A DNA stretch of 64,000 nucleotides, taken from the NCBI GenBank assembly GCA_023400235.1, contig JAEXFI010000047.1, positions 16,894 to 80,893 of the forward strand, written 5' to 3'. Below are positions 51,622 through 58,150 of the stretch, one piece after another. This DNA is from Bacillota bacterium (GTDB lineage Bacteria; Bacillota; Clostridia; Acetivibrionales; DSM-1351). Position 1 is the first letter of the stretch, and each line of letters begins with the position of its first letter. A model generated the notes under the pieces. It made no database searches. It saw only the letters and a list, made by a program, of their open reading frames with translations, and had not been told where the DNA came from. The translations under genes were made by a program, and so were the position numbers.

Positions 51622-51864
51622 ATGAAGGATATACAAAAGATTGTTACTATGAAATGCAGTGTTTGTGGGAATGACCAGTTCTCCTGTATTGATGAGAAAA
51701 TTAATTTGCAGGATGCTGACAATAGCGCAGAAGTTAAGTGCTCTGATTGTGGTCGGGTTACAACTAAGGAACAACTTATTGAGGATAACAGGTACATAAT
51801 CGACGCAAACCTTCAAGATATCAAAGAGGAAGCCATTAAAGCGATAAAGAAATTGTTTAAGTAG
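51622..51864 (+). CDS. Zinc-ribbon small protein of the element
   Basis: An 80-residue protein with two CxxC knuckles, CSVCGNDQF (residues 12-20) and CSDCGRVTT (40-48), forming a probable zinc ribbon. A charged helical C-terminus ends AIKKLFK. A strong GGAGGG site precedes the ATG. It is followed 12 bp later by a membrane protein gene, so the two are likely co-transcribed. It may bind nucleic acid or another protein. The role is unknown. Confidence 0.7.
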   Translation: MKDIQKIVTMKCSVCGNDQFSCIDEKINLQDADNSAEVKCSDCGRVTTKEQLIEDNRYIIDANLQDIKEEAIKAIKKLFK

Positions 51865-51876
51865 AGGGGTGTTATC

Positions 51877-52374
51877 ATGGATTTATCAGCTATTTGGACA
51901 ATTTTTAAAGGATTCTTCATTGACTTGGTTAAATATGGGTTTCCCTCTATGGCTATTGTTTTATCAGTTCTTTCCTATATAGATTCAAGAAAAGCAAAAA
52001 AGATTCAAAAAAGGCTTTATGACGTTGAAGAAAAGTTAAAGCAATATGCGTTGGAAGAAAAAGAGAAAGAGCGCGAAGAGGCTACTAAGGCTTGTGTTGA
52101 GGCTCGCGTTGTAAAAATTTCTGAAAACAGATATGTATTGAAAATATGGAACTCAGGTAAAGCTACCGCCTACAACGTCAATTATAATATTCCAAAAGAA
52201 AGTCAAGTCTTTGTACATAGTAAAAAAGTACCTTTTGAGCATCTTGAATCAGGAAAGAATTTTGAGGAACATATTATAGTACATGGTGGTACATCTGATA
52301 AATTTACAGTTACTACCACGTGGACAGATAAAGAAGGAAAACCCTATTCAAAAGAAAATTTAACAACGATATAG
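51877..52374 (+). CDS. Membrane-anchored coiled-coil protein of the element
   Basis: A 165-residue protein. One N-terminal hydrophobic segment near residues 14-33 is followed by a charged coiled coil (about 36-75, KAKKIQKRLYDVEEKLKQYALEE). The C-terminal domain (about 80-165) is beta-rich and looks immunoglobulin-like (YVLKIWNSGKATAYNVNYNIP). GAGGGG precedes the ATG. No family is assigned. A surface- or defence-type accessory role is possible but not supported by a motif. Confidence 0.65.
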   Translation: MDLSAIWTIFKGFFIDLVKYGFPSMAIVLSVLSYIDSRKAKKIQKRLYDVEEKLKQYALEEKEKEREEATKACVEARVVKISENRYVLKIWNSGKATAYNVNYNIPKESQVFVHSKKVPFEHLESGKNFEEHIIVHGGTSDKFTVTTTWTDKEGKPYSKENLTTI

Positions 52375-52517
52375 ATTTTGCAAAGTAACTTACCAATTAT
52401 ATGGTAGTTGCTTTTTTTTGTCTTTCTATAAATTCTATGTATGGAAAATCAGGAAATGTATCCTTTATATCAGAAGAACTTAACACTATAAGGACTTCAA
52501 TAAAGGAGGCTAATATT

Positions 52518-52709
52518 ATGAATCAAAAGGAACTCACACCGAAGGAATTGGGCGTGAAGTTGGGTGTTTCGATTAAGACAATTAATAATTATTTAAACAA
52601 TGGAACTTTAGTCGGGTACAAGCTTGGAGGACGGTGGAGAATTAAGGTTGAGGCAGTTGAGGATTTTCTTATTCAATCAAATAGAAAAATTTTAGGAGGT
52701 CAATGGTAA
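52518..52709 (+). CDS. Excisionase-like helix-turn-helix protein
   Basis: A 63-residue single-domain DNA-binding protein of the MerR/excisionase HTH_17 type: LTPKELGVKLGVSIKTINNYLNNGTLVGYKLGGRWRIKVEAVEDFL. AAAGGAGG precedes the ATG at 52518. It is translationally adjacent to the next gene (stop and start within 1 nt). In an integrative element it is a candidate directionality factor or regulator, although serine-recombinase directionality factors belong to many unrelated families. Confidence 0.8.
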   Translation: MNQKELTPKELGVKLGVSIKTINNYLNNGTLVGYKLGGRWRIKVEAVEDFLIQSNRKILGGQW

Positions 52710-53348
52710 ATGGATGAGAGAGAATTAAACATGGAAGTGAGTAGGCAGAATAGTGAAAATGCGGAAAAGGTTAAAGTTATGATAGCCGATAAAATACGCA
52801 GAATGAGGGGCGAAGTTGTTGATAACACAGTTCCCGAGGTTAAGCGTTTAACATTAGAAGAGGCAAAAGCTCAAGGGAATACCATAGAAATGATAAAAAT
52901 AAAAACGGGTTACTATAACAGGTTAGACCAAGAAAAGGAATTAAACTCACTTTTGCAGGATATTGATATTGTTGCTGTGAGAGATGAACTGAAAAGCATA
53001 GAAACGAAGATTACTGAGCAGAAAAGGGCGATAGAGAAAGCTGTTGAAATATATAAGAACAAGATAAAAGATGAATATGAACAATCTTTAATAAGGCACA
53101 GAGCAAATGGTGGTTTACGTGGTGGATGGCAAGAAGGAATAATACAATCTGAGTATATGAAAAGACTTGATAATGTTGAAAGTGTAGACAGTATTAGAGC
53201 ACTTCAAAGTGAACTCACTCAGATGAAAAGCAGAGCGGCTAATTTAGCATATGCTGAAAGTAAATTTATATCAGATAATGCCTCATTGATTGAAGAAGAG
53301 AAAAAGCGGAAAAAGTTGGAACAAATAAGATTGGCGGGATTAGTTTAA
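52710..53348 (+). CDS. Coiled-coil protein of unknown function
   Basis: A 212-residue highly charged protein, mostly helical, with coiled-coil segments near 75-120 (ELKSIETKITEQKRAIEKAVEIYKNKIKDEYEQS) and 150-205. No catalytic motif or membrane segment is seen. It directly follows the HTH gene, with AGGAGG in that gene's last codons. It resembles phage- or island-borne unknown proteins. I cannot assign a role. Confidence 0.65.
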   Translation: MDERELNMEVSRQNSENAEKVKVMIADKIRRMRGEVVDNTVPEVKRLTLEEAKAQGNTIEMIKIKTGYYNRLDQEKELNSLLQDIDIVAVRDELKSIETKITEQKRAIEKAVEIYKNKIKDEYEQSLIRHRANGGLRGGWQEGIIQSEYMKRLDNVESVDSIRALQSELTQMKSRAANLAYAESKFISDNASLIEEEKKRKKLEQIRLAGLV

Positions 53349-53396
53349 AGAGGGGCAAAATTGCCTCTCTTATTTTATTTATGGGGGTTATTGAAG

Positions 53397-53540
53397 ATGA
53401 ATGATAGACAGACTGTTAATCATAAATTGCTTTACGGAACAGATTATAAAAATATTAATATTCTAAAGGATGCAATTTCAAATATGCAAAAACTTAAAGA
53501 GCAAGGCGGGGTAACCAAGTTGCTTTGTCAATTTATATAG
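53397..53540 (+). CDS. Small hypothetical protein (47 residues)
   Basis: A short frame MNDRQTVNHKLLYGTDYKNINILKD and on, preceded by GGGGG 11 nt upstream. It overlaps the sigma-like ORF by 16 nt in another frame, which suggests coupled translation or a frameshift that once joined them. No recognised family. Confidence 0.45.
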   Translation: MNDRQTVNHKLLYGTDYKNINILKDAISNMQKLKEQGGVTKLLCQFI

Positions 53541-53731
53541 ATGTGCATGATGCTGTCTATGGCAAAAAGAGTCCATTGAATGATAAACAAAAGAGAGCCA
53601 TCCATTTTTGTTTAGTTCATTGCACAAATCAGTATGAAGTTGCTGAAATGATGGGGACAAGCCAGCGGATGGTTAATTTTTATATCCATCAGGGACTAAA
53701 AAAGATTAGCGAATTTTTAATGAGGGGGTAG
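53525..53731 (+). CDS. Sigma-region-4-like HTH protein
   Basis: A 68-residue protein with a sigma-70 region 4 type helix-turn-helix (DKQKRAIHFCLVHCTNQYEVAEMMGTSQRMVNFYIHQGLKKISEFL), similar to late-gene regulators of phages. The TTG at 53525 is the only reasonable start in frame. It may instead be read together with the preceding 47-residue frame. Confidence 0.6.
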   Translation: MSIYIDVHDAVYGKKSPLNDKQKRAIHFCLVHCTNQYEVAEMMGTSQRMVNFYIHQGLKKISEFLMRG

Positions 53732-53737
53732 TTAAAG

Positions 53738-54031
53738 ATGGCTAAGTTTTTCAGTGAGAACAAATCACAATTTATCGGATTCAGACAGTTACCAAACTAT
53801 CCGCTGACTTCATTAAAAGTGATGGTCGGCGGGATAGATTTTCATAATGGAGAGTATGAAACTAATGATGAGATTCTTATAGCTTGTCTGAGGAAATTTA
53901 TCAGTGCCAATATAAAATATTGTCCAATCTGGGAAGAAGGCTCAAAACCGCTTGCAACCGCTTTGGAGCCAGTTGAAGTAATTAACAATGATGATGTTTT
54001 TGAGGAGTTTAAAAGGCTGTTAAGACTGTAA
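53738..54031 (+). CDS. Hypothetical protein of the element
   Basis: A 97-residue protein (MAKFFSENKSQFIGFRQLPNYPLTSLKVMVGGIDFHNGEYETND) with no recognised domain. GAGGGGG lies before the ATG, 6 bp after the sigma-like gene. It has mixed alpha/beta character and an acidic C-terminus. Confidence 0.6.
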   Translation: MAKFFSENKSQFIGFRQLPNYPLTSLKVMVGGIDFHNGEYETNDEILIACLRKFISANIKYCPIWEEGSKPLATALEPVEVINNDDVFEEFKRLLRL

Positions 54032-54084
54032 TTTATGTACCGTTTATTTGATTAAGAACAGCAATGGCAAGGGTTTAGACGTTT

Positions 54085-54321
54085 ATGGGGGTGGTAGTTA
54101 TACCAAGATATAAAGACGAATTTGATTCTTCCGCAGGCATAAGGAAAATACTCAAAGCAATATGGGTACAGTTGAGAAATGATGATATTAGCATACAAAA
54201 GGCAAAGGCGTTAAGTTCAATTGCCTATCAGATGCTTGGAACAATTCAGGAAGATAGAAAGGCATTAGAAGTTGATACATTGCTTGAACTAAAGGAGAAA
54301 CTGGATAAGCTGGGAGGCTAA
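54085..54321 (+). CDS. Hypothetical small helical protein
   Basis: A 78-residue helical protein (RYKDEFDSSAGIRKILKAIWVQLRNDDISIQKAKALSSIAYQMLGTIQED) followed 4 bp later by the next gene. The ribosome binding site is weak, and the start could lie a few codons downstream. It resembles phage small regulatory proteins only in size. Confidence 0.5.
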   Translation: MGVVVIPRYKDEFDSSAGIRKILKAIWVQLRNDDISIQKAKALSSIAYQMLGTIQEDRKALEVDTLLELKEKLDKLGG

Positions 54322-54325
54322 GAAA

Positions 54326-54673
54326 ATGAATACAGAGGCAATAATCAAGCGGGTTGAGGCATTATTGGAAAAGAAATTGCATGTTAAAAAAGAGCCAAGC
54401 GAGGAAATGAAGTCCTGTTTATCGTTATATAGTATAGTTCTGAATTGTGTTATGAGTACTATGCCGGATTATGAAGGTTCTCTAAGCATTGAAATACTTA
54501 TGAAAAGTGCGGAATACAAGTATATTGAATCTGTTGGCGGTATAGGTGCAATATGCAGTAGGATAAGGAATAAGGTCATTGAAAGCAGTACATCAGAGCA
54601 GGAGAAACAGGAATGCTTTGAATTAATTAACAGTGCTAAGCGGTTATATAATGAACATTTAGCCAAAGGGTAA
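54326..54673 (+). CDS. Hypothetical protein of the element
   Basis: A 115-residue helical protein (MNTEAIIKRVEALLEKKLHVKKEPSEEMKSCLSLYS) with no recognised family. GGGAGG precedes the ATG. It is the last gene of the compact plus-strand block 51.6-54.7 kb. Confidence 0.6.
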   Translation: MNTEAIIKRVEALLEKKLHVKKEPSEEMKSCLSLYSIVLNCVMSTMPDYEGSLSIEILMKSAEYKYIESVGGIGAICSRIRNKVIESSTSEQEKQECFELINSAKRLYNEHLAKG

Positions 54674-54746
54674 AACCCTTTCTTTTTTTATTTGGAGGTG
54701 GTGAATTACAGGTGAAAGATTCATTGTTTTAGATACAGGTGAGGTC

Positions 54747-54881
54747 ATGTACCTTAACGAGCAAGATTATTTTAGATACTCGACTGAACAAAGTAGGAAA
54801 AAAGTCACAAAGGATTATAGAACAAAAAATAATAAAGTCCTGTTTAAAGATTATAACAACAATTTAGGCAGGACTGTATGA
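54747..54881 (+). CDS. Possible small protein (44 residues, or 58 with an ATT start)
   Basis: The frame MYLNEQDYFRYSTEQSRKKV to a stop at 54881 has AGGTGA just before its ATG. The same frame opens 14 codons earlier, at an ATT with an excellent GGAGGTGG site (54706). That gives TGERFIVLDTGEVMYLNEQ and looks more complete. I cannot decide between them. No known family. Confidence 0.4.
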   Translation: MYLNEQDYFRYSTEQSRKKVTKDYRTKNNKVLFKDYNNNLGRTV

Positions 54882-54913
54882 GTGGAAAAGTTGGGGACTT
54901 TTAGCTACTCAAT

Positions 54914-55132
54914 TTACTCTTTGAAATTTCTTTTTGTAAATAACAGGTAGATTCCTATGCAGAAGGAAATAATTATTAGTGGGTAAACGACCCAAGGCAT
55001 ATGATATAGTATTCCTGTCCTGAATGTCTTATCAATTTGGTCTAAATACATTGAAATTTGGGCCAATAAAACTGCTATAACTGAGGTCAACAGACATATT
55101 GCTATTATAAAAAAACCTATTATTTTCTACAT
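54914..55132 (-). pseudogene. Small two-helix membrane protein gene with a stop at codon 2
   Basis: AGGTAATGACT precedes an ATG at 55132, but codon 2 is TAG. Beyond it the frame is open for 70 codons and encodes two clean membrane helices (IIGFFIIAICLLTSVIAVLL and WVVYPLIIISFCIGIYLLF) ending RNFKE. One base change would restore it, so it is a recent nonsense mutant or starts elsewhere. It is the only minus-strand membrane gene in the element. Confidence 0.5.
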
Positions 55133-55267
55133 AGTCATTACCTGCATTTCATATTCTTGTTATTTAGTATATTCTGTATCTACTAAATTGTAAATATGTG
55201 GTTTATATAGAAAAATTCTTAGGTTAGAGAACAGTAATGCAAGACGTATTCATTTATAATAATAGCT

Positions 55268-55330
55268 TAACCCTGTTTGAGGTGATTTTTTAAGTAACTC
55301 ATTAAAGAATTATCTGAAACAGGGTTATTT
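55268..55330 (+). terminator. Large-loop terminator before the resolvase gene
   Basis: TAACCCTGTTT and AAACAGGGTTA form a perfect 11-bp stem (55268-55278, 55317-55327) with a 38-nt loop, followed by TTTTTATTT. The rest of 55133-55501 has no convincing gene. A 32-codon frame at 55341-55439 (MKTKVYVDGGKRTARG, with a CGMC) has no ribosome binding site. Confidence 0.6.
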
Positions 55331-55501
55331 TTATTTGTAAATGAAAACTAAAGTTTATGTTGACGGTGGAAAAAGAACCGCCAGAGGTATGCAATTTGGT
55401 TGCGGAATGTGTAAAAAAATTATTGATAGGTTTTATTGACAATATATGGAAGTACCGCTACTATTGACGAAACTAAAACAAAAATAAAGGAGATCAAGGA
55501 A

Positions 55502-56101
55502 ATGACTTACATTTACCAAAGAGTATCAACAAAGAGGCAAAGAACAGACCGTCAAGAGTTTATATTTGATATGAGTAGTATTAAGGCTGACAAGGTTTAT
55601 TCTGATAAGATAAGCGGAGCGAAAGCAGATAGACCGCAATTAAACCAATTAAAGTTAGATGTAAAAGATGGTGACAAGGTATTTATTGAGAGCATAAGCA
55701 GATTGGGGCGTAATGTAGATGATTTGCGTGAGCTATGTAGATATTTTAGAGAAAAAGGCGTTACCGTTCAGTTTATGAAAGAAGGATTTAATACTGATGG
55801 TAATATGTATCAATTCCTTCTGACCATATTGGGCGCGGTGGCGGAGATGGAAAGAGAATTAATAACAAGCAGAGTTATTGAAGGTTTAGAAAATGCAATG
55901 ATGAACGGCACAAAGTCAGGAAAACCTGTAGGCAGACCTAAAAGAGAATTACCGAGAAATTTTAATAAGTATTATGAACAATGGAAAGCAGAAAAAATAA
56001 CCGCTACAGAGTTTGCAAGGCTGATTGAATGCAGCAGGCAAGGACTTTATAACTATATCAGATTGTATAAAGAAAAAACCTCGGGTATATGCCCAAGGTA
56101 G
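55502..56101 (+). CDS. Small serine recombinase (resolvase/invertase family)
   Basis: A 199-residue Tn3/Hin-type recombinase. The N-terminal catalytic domain has the nucleophile S9 (YQRVSTKRQ), FIESISRLGRNVDDL and the E-helix region ERELITSRVIEGLENA. A C-terminal HTH follows (ITATEFARLIECSRQGLYNYIRLY). The ATG at 55502 has GGAG and sits at the catalytic strand, and the frame opens further upstream only by chance. In this element it could resolve multimers, invert a segment or be a relic of another transposon. A large serine recombinase follows 245 bp later. Confidence 0.9.
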   Translation: MTYIYQRVSTKRQRTDRQEFIFDMSSIKADKVYSDKISGAKADRPQLNQLKLDVKDGDKVFIESISRLGRNVDDLRELCRYFREKGVTVQFMKEGFNTDGNMYQFLLTILGAVAEMERELITSRVIEGLENAMMNGTKSGKPVGRPKRELPRNFNKYYEQWKAEKITATEFARLIECSRQGLYNYIRLYKEKTSGICPR

Positions 56102-56106
56102 ATAAG

Positions 56107-56253
56107 TTAAGCTACTTTATTTTGAGTTTGAGTAGTGTTTCCCTCATCCATTGGTAATTTAGTCATTAGAGTGTATAGCACCTCATGGAAGTCACTTATA
56201 GCCTTTTTAGATGGATGATTTGTTTCAGTAATAGTATAAATTATTTTGCCCAT
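56107..56253 (-). CDS. Small protein (48 residues) between the two recombinase genes
   Basis: On the minus strand, GGGAG 10 nt and AAAGG 2 nt before an ATG at 56253 open a frame MGKIIYTITETNHPSKKAISDF ending NTTQTQNKVA. It is antisense to nothing and fills the gap between resolvase and integrase exactly. I do not recognise a family. Its position beside the integrase makes it a candidate regulator or directionality factor. Confidence 0.5.
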   Translation of the reverse strand: MGKIIYTITETNHPSKKAISDFHEVLYTLMTKLPMDEGNTTQTQNKVA

Positions 56254-56345
56254 TGCCTTTCATCTCCCTTCACGAAACATAACCAGGTTTGATGAAAATT
56301 TTTAATGATGAGAAAAATTCGATGCATATAATTGGAGGTAACAAA

Positions 56346-57893
56346 ATGGATATGTATAAAATAAGTAAAGTTGCGATATATTTGAGGAAATCCCGTGGGG
56401 ATGAGGGTAAAGATGTATTATTTAATCACAGAAATAGGCTGATAACATATGCGGATAATAATAGTTGGGAATATAAAATATTTGAAGAGGTAGCAAGTGG
56501 TGAAAGGATATCAAGTAGACCAATTATGCAGAAACTACTTGATTTAGTTGAAAAAAATTCATTTGATGGCGTTTTAGTGGTTGATTATGACAGATTAAGC
56601 AGAGGTGGTACAAAAGATTTCGGTGAGATAGTTGATGTATTTAGTTATGCAAATACATATATTATCACTCCCGAAAAGGTTTATGATGTAAATGATAGCA
56701 ATGACCGGATAATGTTGGGCATGCAAGGAATTATATCAAATGCAGAATATGAAAAAATAAAAATGAGGCTTGTCGGAGGTAAAAAAGATGGTGCAAGACA
56801 AGGTAAATTGACTAATGGCAAACCTCCCTTCCCGTATGACTATGAGAGAGAAATTATAACAGATGAAAACGGGAAAGTAAGAGTTACAGGAAAAGTTGTA
56901 GTAAATCAAGAGAAAAATGAAATTTACCAGGCTATTAAGCATAGATACTTACAAGATAAGAAAGGCACCGAGGAGATTGCCGTTTGGCTCAATAATCACT
57001 CTATCCCCTCCCCTAATGGTTCTGTATGGCACAATAATGCGATAAGAAGACTATTAGTGCATGAGTTTCACTTAGGTAAAGTTGTTTATGGTAAAAATAT
57101 ATGGAAAAAAGACCGTAATGGTAAAAAACGAGTTGTAAACAAAAGAGATGAAAGTGAATGGAGCGTAGGATATGGCATCCATGAGCAGATAAAAACGCAG
57201 GAGGAACACGACGATATTTTAAGATTGTTATCACAGAATAACAAAATCCCGCGGAGAAGCAGACAAGGTTGTTTCCCCACATCAGGGTTAATGTATTGTT
57301 CAAAGTGCGGGCATTTGATGAATTATTCTGTTGGGCGATTAGAAGCTAAAACGGGGAAAACATTTGATTATATAAAGTGTAGTTATAAAAACCCCTATGG
57401 GATAAAATGTCCCCAAAGAGGTATAAAAATGACTGAGGACTTTTATGAGAGCTTATATAACCTTATCCTTGGTAGATTTATTGATAATGAGCGTTTAGAA
57501 GAAATACAAGATAAAAGGAAAGAACAAAGTCAAGGAAAGGCACTACTAAAGAGGAAAAAAGCGGAATTAGCTGAGAACGAGAACGCCATAAGTAAAATAA
57601 TGGAAGCGTATGAAAACGGTATATATACCATGAAGCAATTTGATGATAGAAAAAAATCAAGAGATGAGGTAATTTTCAAATTAAAACAAGAAATAATTGA
57701 ACTTGAACATGAGAACCAAAATTCAAGGGTATATAAAAAAGATGAGTTAAGACGTAAAGTAAAAGAGTTTAAAGAAGGTTGGGAAAATGCTAACACCTCG
57801 CAGGAAAAAAATTTATTATTGAAAACAATTGTGAAAAGAGTTGAGTATGGCCGAGAAGGTGATAGCATAAATTTCAACATAACTTGGTTATAA
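56346..57893 (+). CDS. Large serine recombinase (site-specific integrase)
   Basis: A 515-residue integrase. The N-terminal resolvase-type catalytic domain has S16 (AIYLRKSRGDEG), DYDRLSRGG and the ENQ-region (EYEKIKMRLVGGKKDGARQG). The 'recombinase' domain follows with TNGKPPFPYDYERE and GTEEIAVWLNNHSIPSPNG. A zinc ribbon (CSKCGHLMNYSVGRLEAKTG, then C-S-Y to CPQRG) and a long coiled-coil (about 385-460) complete the protein. The ATG at 56346 follows TTGGAGG. It lies 240 bp from the right end of the element, the usual place, so it is the enzyme expected to act on the att sites at 51.12 and 58.13 kb. Confidence 0.95.
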   Translation: MDMYKISKVAIYLRKSRGDEGKDVLFNHRNRLITYADNNSWEYKIFEEVASGERISSRPIMQKLLDLVEKNSFDGVLVVDYDRLSRGGTKDFGEIVDVFSYANTYIITPEKVYDVNDSNDRIMLGMQGIISNAEYEKIKMRLVGGKKDGARQGKLTNGKPPFPYDYEREIITDENGKVRVTGKVVVNQEKNEIYQAIKHRYLQDKKGTEEIAVWLNNHSIPSPNGSVWHNNAIRRLLVHEFHLGKVVYGKNIWKKDRNGKKRVVNKRDESEWSVGYGIHEQIKTQEEHDDILRLLSQNNKIPRRSRQGCFPTSGLMYCSKCGHLMNYSVGRLEAKTGKTFDYIKCSYKNPYGIKCPQRGIKMTEDFYESLYNLILGRFIDNERLEEIQDKRKEQSQGKALLKRKKAELAENENAISKIMEAYENGIYTMKQFDDRKKSRDEVIFKLKQEIIELEHENQNSRVYKKDELRRKVKEFKEGWENANTSQEKNLLLKTIVKRVEYGREGDSINFNITWL

Positions 57894-57940
57894 TAAACGC
57901 TGGATGGTAACAAAAATATTATGAAAGGTGGTGATGCCCT

Positions 57941-58105
57941 ATGACAACAAATAACAGAATGCCCAATAGACTGTTACAGGAAAAGTCTCCTTATCTGTTA
58001 CAACACGCCTACAATCCAGTTGACTGGTATCCCTGGGGTGCTGAAGCATTTGCGAGAGCTGTAGCTGAAGATAAACCTATCTTTTTATCTATTGGGTATA
58101 GCTGA
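57941..58105 (+). pseudogene. Element-borne foreign 5' end of a yyaL-type gene (fragment C)
   Basis: An ATG behind AAAGGTGGTGA opens 54 codons (MTTNNRMPNRLLQEKSPYLL to FLSIGYS) homologous to fragment B but different at many synonymous and coding sites. It stops at TGA 58103-58105, exactly where the attP arm begins. Without the next 21 bases (58103-58123, which contain TGA and TAA in frame) it would run in frame into TCHWCHVMERES. So it is a target-gene 5' end carried by the element and cut off by its own att arm. Confidence 0.85.
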
Positions 58106-58150
58106 ATTTGCTGTTAATTACGCACTTGTCACTGGTGCCATGTAATGGAG
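58103..58150. other. attR: right junction of the serine-recombinase element
   Basis: The element arm 58103-58126, core TGTCACTGGTGCCAT (58127-58141) and the host arm from 58142 meet here. Predicted crossover is TG at 58133-58134. Joining the two element arms gives an attP in which 18 of 30 positions are symmetric around that TG. The outermost block (GAATTTGC against GAAATTGC) is the best matched. Confidence 0.8.

Larger units (their letters stand above)
51119..58133. mobile_element. 7,014-bp integrative element with large serine recombinase, inserted in a yyaL-type gene
   Basis: The element is bounded by the shared 15-bp core and lies between the two halves of a thioredoxin-domain gene. It carries a run of small plus-strand genes of unknown role, an excisionase-like HTH protein, a sigma-like HTH protein, a small serine resolvase and, next to the right end, a large serine recombinase. 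No relaxase, coupling protein, structural phage gene or replication initiator is recognised, so it is more like a satellite or small genomic island than a phage or conjugative element. Composition is clearly more AT-rich than the flanks. The 5' end of a foreign yyaL-type gene sits just inside the right end. Confidence 0.88.

Noticed and set aside
58103..58123. 21-base in-frame insertion with stops as a translational bypass element
   Set aside because: These bases are the left arm of the reconstructed attP, an inverted repeat of 51128-51150. Recombination explains them without ribosome bypass.
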